DNA of 13,737 bases from Rubritepida sp. (lineage in GTDB: Bacteria > Pseudomonadota > Alphaproteobacteria > Acetobacterales > Acetobacteraceae), in the NCBI GenBank assembly GCA_007129145.1, contig SKWC01000049.1:1-13737 (forward strand). The letters run 5' to 3'. A program made the position numbers and the translations under genes. Each line of letters opens with the position of its first letter. The stretch's first letter is position 1. Below the pieces are notes generated by a model that worked only from the letters and a program-made list of their open reading frames with translations, ran no database searches and was not told the origin of the DNA. Shown here in pieces: positions 1 to 6,231 of the stretch.

Positions 1-84
1 ACCCCTGGGGTGTTGCGCTGGATGTTGCTCGGGGGCCTCGTGCTCGTGGTGGTCGGCCTGGTGGTCGCCTTCCTCGTCAGCTAG
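1..84 (+). CDS. 3' end of an unidentified gene; C-terminal membrane helix
   Basis: The frame starting at base 1 stays open and stops at TAG 82-84, giving the last 27 residues of a protein that begins left of the window. The visible tail is one hydrophobic stretch rich in Leu, Val and Gly that ends in Val-Ser, typical of a C-terminal transmembrane helix with almost no tail behind it. The family cannot be told from this fragment. Its stop codon interlocks with the stop of the convergent gene in the tetranucleotide CTAG at 81-84. The evidence is an open frame, hydrophobicity and a clean fit to the neighbouring stop, so the call is moderate. Confidence 0.55.
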   Translation, partial: TPGVLRWMLLGGLVLVVVGLVVAFLVS

Positions 85-668
85 CCCGGGCCGGGGGCAG
101 CGCGGGCGGCATCGCCGCGCAACCACTGCATGACCATGTGGCCGAGGACCAGTTGCGCGTCCTCGGCAATCTGCATGTCGTCCACAGGCACATGAAGCAC
201 GAGATCGGCCAGCGCCCGGGCCGTGCCGCCGCCATAGCCCAGCACCGCGCAGGAACGCACGCCGATGGCGCGGGCCTGTTCCAGCGCCCGCAGGATGTTG
301 GGGGAATCCCCGCTTCCCGAGAGGCAGACCAGCAGGTCGCCCGGGCGCGCCAGCACCGCGAGTTGGCCGGCTAGCGCCTGTTCATAGCCCACATCATTGG
401 CAAGGCAGGTCAGTGTCGCGGCATTGGCGGTCAGCGCATGGGCGCGCAGCCCGTCGCCCATCCGGCCGGAGACGGTGTAGAGCAGGTCATTGGCCAGGTG
501 CAGCGCATTGGCCGCGCTGCCGCCATTGCCGGCCAGGAAGACTTGGCTGCCGTCGGCGCGGGCGGCGGCCAGCCAGAGGGCTAGCGTCTCGACGGCGCCG
601 AGGTCCACGCGGCGAAGAGCAGCCTGCAGCCGGTCCAGGTAATCCGCGAAGAATGCCTGGGCCTGCAT
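81..668 (-). CDS. SIS-domain protein, GmhA-like phosphosugar isomerase family
   Basis: 195-residue single SIS (sugar isomerase) domain protein, about the length of phosphoheptose isomerase GmhA, which converts sedoheptulose 7-phosphate to a heptose 7-phosphate for surface-polysaccharide heptose. The phosphosugar-binding motifs are clear: GNGGSA around residues 48-52 and LSGSGDSPN at 116-124, with a C-terminal helix QIAEDAQLVLGH. By my alignment to E. coli GmhA, the catalytic Glu65 position is Asp61 and the catalytic His180 position is Gln172, so the exact reaction is uncertain; it may act on another sugar phosphate or only bind one. I chose ATG 666-668 because the family's N-terminus begins here; the open frame upstream runs antiparallel inside the VOC gene. 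It is the last gene of the sspB-fumarase block, 17 bases after the VOC gene. Confidence 0.85.
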   Translation of the reverse strand: MQAQAFFADYLDRLQAALRRVDLGAVETLALWLAAARADGSQVFLAGNGGSAANALHLANDLLYTVSGRMGDGLRAHALTANAATLTCLANDVGYEQALAGQLAVLARPGDLLVCLSGSGDSPNILRALEQARAIGVRSCAVLGYGGGTARALADLVLHVPVDDMQIAEDAQLVLGHMVMQWLRGDAARAAPGPG

Positions 669-685
669 GGCCGGCCTCCTGCCGC

Positions 686-1084
686 TCAGTCGGAGTAGCT
701 GGCGATCTCGATGAGGTTGCCGTCCGGGTCGCGGCAATAGACGCTGGTGATGGGCCCAAGCGCGCCATCCTTGGCGACCGGCCCCTGTTCGACCGTGACG
801 CCGCAGCGGTGCAGATGCTCGACCACCTGCAGCGCGGTCACGGTCACGATGAAGCACAGATCCTGCGAGCCCGGCGCCGGCGCGACGCCGGAGAACCATT
901 CGGTCTGGCTGACCTCCTGCGGGCGCAGGTTGATCTTCTGCCCGCCGAAGCGCAGGGCGGTGCGCTGGCGCGGGCCGAAGTCAATCCGCTCCATGCCGAG
1001 CACGCGCTGGTACCAGGCGGCTGTGATGTCCACGTCCTTGCAGGTGATGACCAGGTGGTCCAGGCGGTCCACGGCGAAGCGCAT
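686..1084 (-). CDS. VOC-family (glyoxalase/dioxygenase fold) protein
   Basis: 132 residues, the usual size of a single-chain VOC protein made of two beta-alpha-beta-beta-beta modules. The first module starts at DHLVITCKDV with His10, the usual first metal ligand. The second ends in YCRDPDGNLIEI with Glu127, the usual last ligand. The middle resembles the GLOD5 subgroup (QKINLR...GSQDLCFI), although the position after INL that I recall as His there is Arg54. VOC proteins include glyoxalase I, extradiol dioxygenases and fosfomycin-resistance enzymes; the substrate cannot be inferred here. The start is ATG 1082-1084, only 3 bases after the Rid gene's stop, so the two are probably translated from one message. 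The family call is firm and the function unknown. Confidence 0.85.
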   Translation of the reverse strand: MRFAVDRLDHLVITCKDVDITAAWYQRVLGMERIDFGPRQRTALRFGGQKINLRPQEVSQTEWFSGVAPAPGSQDLCFIVTVTALQVVEHLHRCGVTVEQGPVAKDGALGPITSVYCRDPDGNLIEIASYSD

Positions 1085-1087
1085 GTG

Positions 1088-1477
1088 TCAGCGATCCTTG
1101 CGACGGCGGGCGGTGGCCTCGATTTCGATGCGCATGGCGTCGGTCTGGAGCTGGGCGTGTATCAGCGTCGAGGCCGGGCGCGCATGCCCGAGGTATTTCT
1201 TGAAGACCGGCCAGCACGGCTCCCAATCCTCGCGGCGGGGCACGATGACCAGCACGCGCATGATGTCGTCCAGCGTGGCGTCGGCCTTCGCCAGGGCAGC
1301 AGCGATGTTCTTGAAGCATTGCTCGCACTGGGCCACGACATCGTCGGCGATGGTCATGGTGGCGTAGTCATAGCCGGTGGTGCCGGAGAGGAAGATGAAG
1401 TCCCCATCCACCACGGCGCGGGAATAGCCGATTTCTTCCTCGAACTTCGAGCCGGAGGAGATGAGCTGGCGGGTCAT
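1088..1477 (-). CDS. RidA/YjgF-family protein lacking the catalytic arginine
   Basis: 129 residues, the full length of a Rid (YjgF/YER057c/UK114) trimer subunit. Classical RidA hydrolyses reactive enamines and imines released by PLP enzymes. Family marks are the N-terminal VDGDFIFLSGTTG and the C-terminal RIEIEATA, with Glu120 matching the conserved Glu. The arginine that binds the imino acid carboxylate (Arg105 of E. coli RidA, in PARS) is replaced by Ser103 in PAST. By published subfamily logic this places the protein with the Rid4-7 type rather than active RidA, so deaminase activity should not be assumed. It starts at ATG 1475-1477, 16 bases after the DUF2798 gene and 3 bases before the VOC gene. 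Confidence 0.9.
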   Translation of the reverse strand: MTRQLISSGSKFEEEIGYSRAVVDGDFIFLSGTTGYDYATMTIADDVVAQCEQCFKNIAAALAKADATLDDIMRVLVIVPRREDWEPCWPVFKKYLGHARPASTLIHAQLQTDAMRIEIEATARRRKDR

Positions 1478-1493
1478 GGCGAAGGTTCCTGTC

Positions 1494-1727
1494 TCAAGGC
1501 GCCGCGACCAGGCGCACCACGACGCGGCGGGCCAGCGGCATCACCACCAGCATGGTCGGGAAGGCGACCACCCAGGACATGCCCCAGGCCTCGGGCCAGC
1601 GCCGCAGGACCTCTGTCGTCGGGCCAAGCGCCCACAGCGTCGAGACGCCGGAGACGACGAAGGTCATCAGCAGCGTCAGCAACAGGCCCTGGACCACCGG
1701 GGCGGCGCGGGCTGGCAGCTTCATCAC
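1494..1727 (-). CDS. DUF2798-family small membrane protein
   Basis: 77 residues with two predicted membrane helices, about residues 11-34 and 49-72, separated by a short Arg- and Trp-containing loop (LRRWPEAWGMSW). This two-helix layout and the loop sequence match my memory of DUF2798 proteins, whose function is unknown. Two start codons sit in tandem (1725-1727 and 1722-1724). The first overlaps the fumarase stop as ATGA, and a GAGGGG stretch lies about 6 bases upstream inside the fumarase gene, pointing to translational coupling. It therefore belongs to the same message as fumarase and the Rid gene. The product is probably an inner-membrane protein. Confidence 0.85.
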   Translation of the reverse strand: MMKLPARAAPVVQGLLLTLLMTFVVSGVSTLWALGPTTEVLRRWPEAWGMSWVVAFPTMLVVMPLARRVVVRLVAAP

Positions 1728-3376
1728 TCCAGCCCCTCGTAGAAGTCGTTGCCCTTGTCATCCACCACGATGAAGGCGGGAAAATCCTCGACCTCGATCC
1801 GCCAGACGGCTTCCATCCCGAGCTCGGGGTATTCCAGCACCTCGACCTTGCGGATGCAGTCCTGCGCGAGGCGGGCGGCCGGGCCGCCGACGCTGCCCAG
1901 GTAGAAGCCGCCGTAGGTCTTGCAGGCGTTCAGCACGGCGCGCGAGCGGTTGCCCTTGGCCAGCATCACCAGCGAACCGCCGGCCTTCTGGAAGGACTCG
2001 ACATAGCTGTCCATGCGCCCCGCGGTGGTGGGGCCGAAGCTGCCGGTCGCCATGCCCTGCGGCGTCTTGGCGGGGCCGGCGTAATAGACCGGGTGGTTCT
2101 TGATATAGTCGGGCAGGCCCTGCCCGGCATCCAGCCTTTCCTGCAGCTTGGCGTGCGCGATGTCGCGCGCGACCACGATGGTGCCGGTCAGCGACACGCG
2201 GGTCTTGACCGGATGCTTCGTGAGTTCGGCGCGGATCTCGGCCATCGGGCGGTTCAGGTCGATCTGAACCACCTCGCCGCCCAGGATGTCCTCGGTGTGC
2301 TCGGGCAGGTAGTGGGCGGGATCGTGCTCCAATTCCTCCAGGAACACGCCATCGGCGGTGATCTTCGCCTTGATCTGCCGGTCCGCGCTGCAGGAGACGC
2401 CGATGCCGATGGGCAGGGAGGCGCCGTGGCGGGCCATGCGGATCACGCGCACATCGTGGCAGAAATACTTGCCGCCGAATTGCGCGCCGATCCCCAGGTT
2501 CTGCGTCAGCTTGTGGATCTCGGCCTCCAGCTCCGGGTCGCGGATGGCGTGGCCGGATTTGTCGCCGCGGGTGGGCAGCCCATCCAGGTAGCGCGTGGAG
2601 GCGAGCTTCACGGTCTTGAGGTTGGCCTCGGCGCTGGTGCCGCCGATGACCACCGCAAGGTGGTAGGGCGGGCAGGCGGAGGTGCCCAGCGTCTTCACCT
2701 TCTCCTCGATGAAGGCCAGCAGCTTGGGCTTGTTCAGCACCGCGCGGGTCTGCTGGTAGAGGAAGGTCTTGTTTGCCGAACCGCCGCCCTTGAGGACGAA
2801 CATCAGGTGGAATTCATCGGCGTGGTCCTCGCCGGGGGCGGCGAGGATGGTGAACTCCACGGGCATGTTGGTGCCGGTGTTCACCTCCTCGAAGGTGGTG
2901 ACCGGCGCCATCATGGAATAGCGCAGGTTGGTCTCGGTGTAGGTGCGGGCGACGCCGAGGCTCAGCGCCTCCTCCTCATTGCCCTCGACCCAGACGCGCT
3001 GGCCCTTCTTGCCGATGACGATGGCGGTGCCGGTGTCCTGGCACATGGGCAGCTGGCCGCCGGCGGCGATGTTGGCGTTCTTCAGCAGGTCGAGCGCCAC
3101 GAAGCGGTCATTGGCGCTGGCCTCGGGGTCGTCGAGGATCGCGCGAAGCTGCGCCAGGTGGCCGGGGCGCAGCAGGTGCGAGACCTCGTGGCAGGCGATA
3201 CGCGCCAGTTCGTCAAGCGCGGCGGGCGGCACCTTCAGCACGCGCTTGCCCTCCACCTCGATGGCCTTCACGCCGTCGATGGGCAGGCGCCGGTAGGGCG
3301 TCGTGTCCTTGGCCAGCGGGAAGTTCGGGCTGTAGCGGAAGCCTTCGGGCTGCGGGGGCGTGGCGGCGTCGAGCAC
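1724..3376 (-). CDS. fumA: class I fumarate hydratase, [4Fe-4S], fused type
   Basis: 550 residues, matching the single-chain FumA/FumB type (about 548 in E. coli). It interconverts fumarate and L-malate in the TCA cycle in the cytoplasm, using an oxygen-sensitive [4Fe-4S] cluster. The three probable cluster ligands are Cys112 (PMCQDTG), Cys235 (TSACPPYH) and Cys329 (GVSCSADR). The N-terminal alpha-type domain includes KGGGSANKT at 196-204. The C-terminal beta-type domain carries MATGSFGPTTAGRMDSY and LAKGNRSRAV. The start is GTG 3374-3376, with AGGAG about 10 bases upstream and the expected family N-terminus directly after it; no nearby ATG fits. It lies 24 bases after sspB and overlaps the DUF2798 gene by 4 bases. 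Related L-tartrate dehydratases are two-subunit enzymes, so fumarase is the best call. Confidence 0.95.
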   Translation of the reverse strand: MLDAATPPQPEGFRYSPNFPLAKDTTPYRRLPIDGVKAIEVEGKRVLKVPPAALDELARIACHEVSHLLRPGHLAQLRAILDDPEASANDRFVALDLLKNANIAAGGQLPMCQDTGTAIVIGKKGQRVWVEGNEEEALSLGVARTYTETNLRYSMMAPVTTFEEVNTGTNMPVEFTILAAPGEDHADEFHLMFVLKGGGSANKTFLYQQTRAVLNKPKLLAFIEEKVKTLGTSACPPYHLAVVIGGTSAEANLKTVKLASTRYLDGLPTRGDKSGHAIRDPELEAEIHKLTQNLGIGAQFGGKYFCHDVRVIRMARHGASLPIGIGVSCSADRQIKAKITADGVFLEELEHDPAHYLPEHTEDILGGEVVQIDLNRPMAEIRAELTKHPVKTRVSLTGTIVVARDIAHAKLQERLDAGQGLPDYIKNHPVYYAGPAKTPQGMATGSFGPTTAGRMDSYVESFQKAGGSLVMLAKGNRSRAVLNACKTYGGFYLGSVGGPAARLAQDCIRKVEVLEYPELGMEAVWRIEVEDFPAFIVVDDKGNDFYEGLE

Positions 3377-3400
3377 GGGGCGGGTACTCCTGGAAGAAGG

Positions 3401-3913
3401 TCAGTCGCGCTTGCGGCGGAAGGCGTCGAGGCTGACCACCTGGGGTGCTTCGGAAGGCACCCCGTCGGAAGCCTCGGGGGTTTCGCCACCGGTGGTGGCC
3501 TCGGGCGCCGGCAGGTCGGCGGCGTCCTCCTCGCCCTCATATTCCGGCTCGAAGCGCAGGCCGAACTGGGCATGCGGGTCCTGGAAGGCGGTGAGGGCGA
3601 CGAAGGGCACGACCAGCGTGGCGGGTATCCCGGCGAAGGACAGCCCGACCGTGAACAGGCCGCGGGCACGGTCCACCTTCAGGTCCCAGAAGCGGTGCTG
3701 CAGGACGATGGTGATCTCGCGCGGATATTTCGCCTTGAGGTGGCCGGGGATGCTGGCGCCGGGATGGTCGGTCCGGAACGAGATGTAGAAGTGGTGCTCG
3801 CCCGGCAGGCCCTCGCGGGCGGCGTGCTCGAGCGCGTCCGCGACCACGGAGCGCAGCGCGCGGGTGGCCCAGGTGTCGTAGGGCAGCAGGCTCGGGGGGG
3901 GTGTCTGGTTCAT
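3401..3913 (-). CDS. sspB: SspB, ClpXP adaptor (alphaproteobacterial type)
   Basis: 170 residues. SspB tethers ssrA-tagged and other substrates to the ClpXP protease and speeds their degradation in the cytoplasm. The folded substrate-binding domain spans about residues 10-125, with conserved HFYISFRTDHPGA, PREITIVLQH, FWDL and SFAGIPATLVVPF. A low-complexity Glu/Pro/Ala linker follows (about 126-157). The extreme C-terminus VSLDAFRRKRD is the short ClpX-docking tail. I chose ATG 3911-3913 because an AGGAAG site lies about 8 bases upstream and the family N-terminus follows. It heads the block that includes fumarase. In other alphaproteobacteria I recall sspB beside fumarase-like genes, but that memory is not strong. 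Confidence 0.92.
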   Translation of the reverse strand: MNQTPPPSLLPYDTWATRALRSVVADALEHAAREGLPGEHHFYISFRTDHPGASIPGHLKAKYPREITIVLQHRFWDLKVDRARGLFTVGLSFAGIPATLVVPFVALTAFQDPHAQFGLRFEPEYEGEEDAADLPAPEATTGGETPEASDGVPSEAPQVVSLDAFRRKRD

Positions 3914-3963
3914 GCGGCGGCTTCCTGGCGGGGCACCATATGGCGGGCTGGCCCGCATGGGAA

Positions 3964-3980
3964 GAAAGGCGCCGGCGCCT
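3964..3980 (-). terminator. weak terminator-like hairpin after the 3993-4277 gene
   Basis: A perfect 14-base palindrome (AGGCGCC/GGCGCCT, 3967-3980) can form a 5-bp stem with a CCGG tetraloop. On the minus strand it is followed by TTTCTTCC, a poor U-tract. It lies 13 bases past the stop of the small hypothetical gene and about 50 bases before the sspB start. It may separate the two genes, but stem and tract are both short. Confidence 0.3.
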
Positions 3981-3992
3981 GCTTTCGCGCCC

Positions 3993-4277
3993 TCAGATGA
4001 ATTCGCCGCGCAGGAAACCGAGGGCAGGCAGCGGTGTCCATTTGCGTGGCAGATCCGACCGGCGGATCGGCGCGACCGAGTAGTGCGGCACCGGCTGGTC
4101 GGAGCGGCGCAGGAAATCCTCATAGGCCTGGACCTGCTGCGCGCGCCAAGCGCGATCCTGCAGGGCTTCCGCGCGGGAGCGATACACCTCGGCGATGCGG
4201 TGCCGACGCCCGACCGTGGCCACCACCGCCCACCAACTGTCCTCGTCGCCGCGCGGGACGGCCGCCAGCTTGCGCAT
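3993..4277 (-). CDS. small hypothetical protein
   Basis: 94 residues from ATG 4275-4277; a GTG at 4284-4286 would add three residues. Neither start has a recognisable ribosome-binding site, but a TTGACC box (4307-4312, minus strand) lies close upstream, so a very short leader is possible. The protein has no signal peptide, membrane helix or metal motif. It has an aromatic N-terminal part (DEDSWWAVVATVGRRHRIAEVY), then a charged helix rich in Arg, Gln and Ala (about residues 30-60), and a Pro-rich C-terminus ending GEFI. I do not recognise the family. Position between the amtB terminator and sspB, G/C-rich third positions and a plausible composition support it being real. Confidence 0.65.
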   Translation of the reverse strand: MRKLAAVPRGDEDSWWAVVATVGRRHRIAEVYRSRAEALQDRAWRAQQVQAYEDFLRRSDQPVPHYSVAPIRRSDLPRKWTPLPALGFLRGEFI

Positions 4278-4322
4278 CCATGTCACAAAGGTTGCGGGGG
4301 CGGCCGGGTCAAGCGGGCGGCG

Positions 4323-4359
4323 AAAAAAAGGCGCGCCCAGGCCAATGGCCGGGCGCGCC
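4323..4359 (-). terminator. rho-independent terminator of glnK-amtB
   Basis: A perfect 9-bp inverted repeat, GGCGCGCCC (4330-4338) with GGGCGCGCC (4351-4359), encloses a second GGCC/GGCC stem (4340-4343 with 4347-4350) and an AAT loop. On the minus strand it is followed directly by seven T residues (4329-4323). It begins 20 bases after the amtB stop, so it should end the glnK-amtB message. Confidence 0.9.
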
Positions 4360-4379
4360 CCCTGCGGCGATACCGGGGC

Positions 4380-5669
4380 TCAGCCCAGGCGTTCGCCGTG
4401 CTGGGTGACGTCGAGGCCCTCGACCTCCTCCTCCTCGGTGACGCGCAGGCCGACGATCACGTCCACGATCTTGAGCAGGATGAAGGTGGCGACCGCAGTG
4501 AAGGCGATGGTCACGCCCACGCCGTAGGCCTGCAGCACGACCTGGTCCCAGCTGCCGGCGGTGCCCCCGATCGCCTCGATGGCGAACCAGCCGGTCAGCA
4601 GCGCACCGACGATACCGGCCACGCCATGGATGCCGAACACGTCCAGGCTGTCGTCATAGCGAAGCTTCTTCTTCAGTTCGGTACAGGCCCACCAGGACAC
4701 GAAGCCGGCCGCCGCGCCAATGGCCAGCGCGCCCATCGGACCGACATAGCCCGCCGCCGGGGTGATGCCCACGAGGCCCGCGACCGCGCCCGAGATGAGG
4801 CCAAGCACGGAGGGTTTGCCCTTGGCCATCCACTCCACGATCATCCAGGTCAGCGCCGCGGCGGCGGTGGCGATCTGCGTCACCAGCATGGCGAAGCCGG
4901 CATTGGCATCCGCCGCGCCGGCAGAGCCAGCGTTGAAGCCGAACCAACCCACCCAGAGCAGCGAGGCGCCGATCACCGCGAAGGCGAGATTGTACGGCGC
5001 CATGTTGTCCGTGCCATAGCCCTTGCGCGGGCCGAGCACGAGGCAGGCGACCAGGGCGGCAATGCCAGAGTTGATGTGCACGACCGTGCCGCCCGCGAAG
5101 TCCAGCACGCCCCATTCGTCCAGGAAGCCGCCGTCACCCCACACCCAATGCGCCACCGGGGCGTAGACCAGGATGGACCACAGCGTGAGGAACACCATCA
5201 ACGCCGAAAACTTCATGCGCTCCGCCACCGCACCGGTGATCAGGGCGGCGGTGATGATGGCGAAGGTCATCTGGAACATCATGAAGACGGCTTCGGTGAT
5301 GGTGTCGTCGTCGAGCACCGTGTTCCAGCTGTCCACCATGCCGGCCAGCAGCACGCGATCAAAATTGCCGATGTAGGGGTGCTCGCCCGAGAAGGCGATG
5401 CTGTAGCCGACCACCACCCAGACGATGGAAATCAGGCAGCAGGCCGCGAAGGACTGCATCAGCACGGACAGCACGTTCTTCTTGCGGACCATGCCGGCGT
5501 AGAACAGCGCCACGCCGGGGATGGTCATCATCAGGACGATGACGGTGGAGGTCATCATCCAGGCCATGTTGCCGGTGTCGAGCACGGGTGCGGCCGGGGC
5601 CGCGTCCTGCGCCAGGGCGGGCAGCGCCATGAGGGGCAGGGCCGCCAGCGCGGCCAACCAGAACTTCAT
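4380..5669 (-). CDS. amtB: AmtB ammonium transporter
   Basis: 429 residues, an inner-membrane Amt/Mep/Rh channel that takes up ammonium. The N-terminus (MKFWLAALAALPLMALPALA) is a signal peptide with likely cleavage after Ala20, as in E. coli AmtB. Eleven membrane helices follow. Pore residues are present: Asp190 in LDFAGGTVVH, the twin histidines His198 and His348 (FGIHGVAG), and the Phe gate region (FQMTFAIITAALITGA). The cytoplasmic tail is acidic (TEEEEVEGLD). I prefer ATG 5667-5669 because AGGAG lies 10 bases upstream, while the earlier ATG at 5676-5678 is almost on top of that site. It follows glnK by 32 bases and ends at a strong terminator. GlnK is expected to plug this channel when nitrogen is plentiful. 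Confidence 0.96.
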   Translation of the reverse strand: MKFWLAALAALPLMALPALAQDAAPAAPVLDTGNMAWMMTSTVIVLMMTIPGVALFYAGMVRKKNVLSVLMQSFAACCLISIVWVVVGYSIAFSGEHPYIGNFDRVLLAGMVDSWNTVLDDDTITEAVFMMFQMTFAIITAALITGAVAERMKFSALMVFLTLWSILVYAPVAHWVWGDGGFLDEWGVLDFAGGTVVHINSGIAALVACLVLGPRKGYGTDNMAPYNLAFAVIGASLLWVGWFGFNAGSAGAADANAGFAMLVTQIATAAAALTWMIVEWMAKGKPSVLGLISGAVAGLVGITPAAGYVGPMGALAIGAAAGFVSWWACTELKKKLRYDDSLDVFGIHGVAGIVGALLTGWFAIEAIGGTAGSWDQVVLQAYGVGVTIAFTAVATFILLKIVDVIVGLRVTEEEEVEGLDVTQHGERLG

Positions 5670-5701
5670 CGTCGTCATTCTCCTGGGGTGTGTTGCGCGC
5701 G

Positions 5702-6040
5702 TCACAGCGCGGCCGCGTCGGTTTCGCCGGTGCGGATGCGCATCGCGCTCTCCACGCCCAGGACGAAGATCTTGCCGTCGCCGATCTTGCCGGTGCGGGC
5801 CGCGCCGGCGATCGCCTCGACCACCGCCTCGACCATCTCGTCGGGGACGGTGACCTCGATCTTGAGCTTCGGCAGGAAGCTCACCTGGTATTCGGCGCCG
5901 CGGTAGATCTCGGTCTGGCCCTTCTGCCGCCCGAACCCCTTCACCTCCGTCACCGTCAGCCCCTGCACACCGAGCGGGGTGAGCGCGTCGCGCACCTCGT
6001 CCAGCTTGAAGGGCTTGATGATCGCCATCACGAGCTTCAT
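5702..6040 (-). CDS. glnK: PII signal protein GlnK
   Basis: 112 residues, the standard length of a PII trimer subunit. It senses ATP/ADP and 2-oxoglutarate and reports nitrogen status. The T-loop spans about residues 37-55 with Tyr51, the usual uridylylation site, in RGAEYQVSF. The B-loop TGKIGDGK lies at 83-90 and the PII signature region follows (IFVLGVESAMRIRTGE). Location directly before amtB favours glnK over glnB. ATG 6038-6040 has AGGAAGG 7 bases upstream. A sigma-54-like promoter lies about 60 bases before the start, which fits NtrC-type nitrogen control of this pair. Confidence 0.95.
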   Translation of the reverse strand: MKLVMAIIKPFKLDEVRDALTPLGVQGLTVTEVKGFGRQKGQTEIYRGAEYQVSFLPKLKIEVTVPDEMVEAVVEAIAGAARTGKIGDGKIFVLGVESAMRIRTGETDAAAL

Positions 6041-6098
6041 CAGCCTGCCTTCCTCTCCACCGGGCGGCGGCGCCGTGCCGCCGTTCGAGAGCGCAACA

Positions 6099-6114
6099 TT
6101 CAAGAGTCGTGCCA
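6099..6114 (-). promoter_or_regulatory. sigma-54-like promoter upstream of glnK-amtB
   Basis: On the minus strand the sequence reads TGGCACG-N4-TTGAA, against the sigma-54 consensus TGGCACG-N4-TTGC(A/T). The -24 element matches fully and the spacing is exact; the only deviation is GA for GC at -12. The expected start of transcription, near 6087, leaves a leader of about 48 bases before glnK. glnK-amtB is a classic NtrC/sigma-54 target. I could not find a convincing NtrC palindrome between here and 6231. Confidence 0.6.
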
Positions 6115-6231
6115 CGCATCCACCCGGCCTGGAGCCCCCCGGCGGCTGCGATCTGCACAGGAAACAGGCAAAGCAGGGAGGCAGCGCGGCCCGCCTCTTG
6201 CGCGACGCGGAAATCGCCTAAGCTGCTTGGC

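Noticed and set aside
669..899. Longer N-terminus of the SIS protein
   Set aside because: The extension lies in the VOC gene's territory and is Arg/Gly-rich out-of-frame sequence; the family N-terminus is at ATG 666-668.
3943..3956. Inverted repeat GCGGGC-TG-GCCCGC before sspB
   Set aside because: Short GC palindromes are common at this base composition, and no U-tract follows; possibly just leader structure.
413..4000. Open frame of 1195 codons on the + strand
   Set aside because: It lies antisense to the Rid, fumarase and sspB genes, which have clear families. Its composition is Gly/Ala/His/Arg-rich, as expected from the opposite strand of GC-rich genes.
3912..5906. Open frame of 664 codons on the + strand
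   Set aside because: It is antisense to amtB and part of glnK; low-complexity Arg/His/Gly sequence with no family resemblance.
6115..6231. NtrC-binding palindrome upstream of the sigma-54-like site
   Set aside because: I searched for GCAC...GTGC-type pairs and found only a half-like TGCAC near 6154 without a matching partner.
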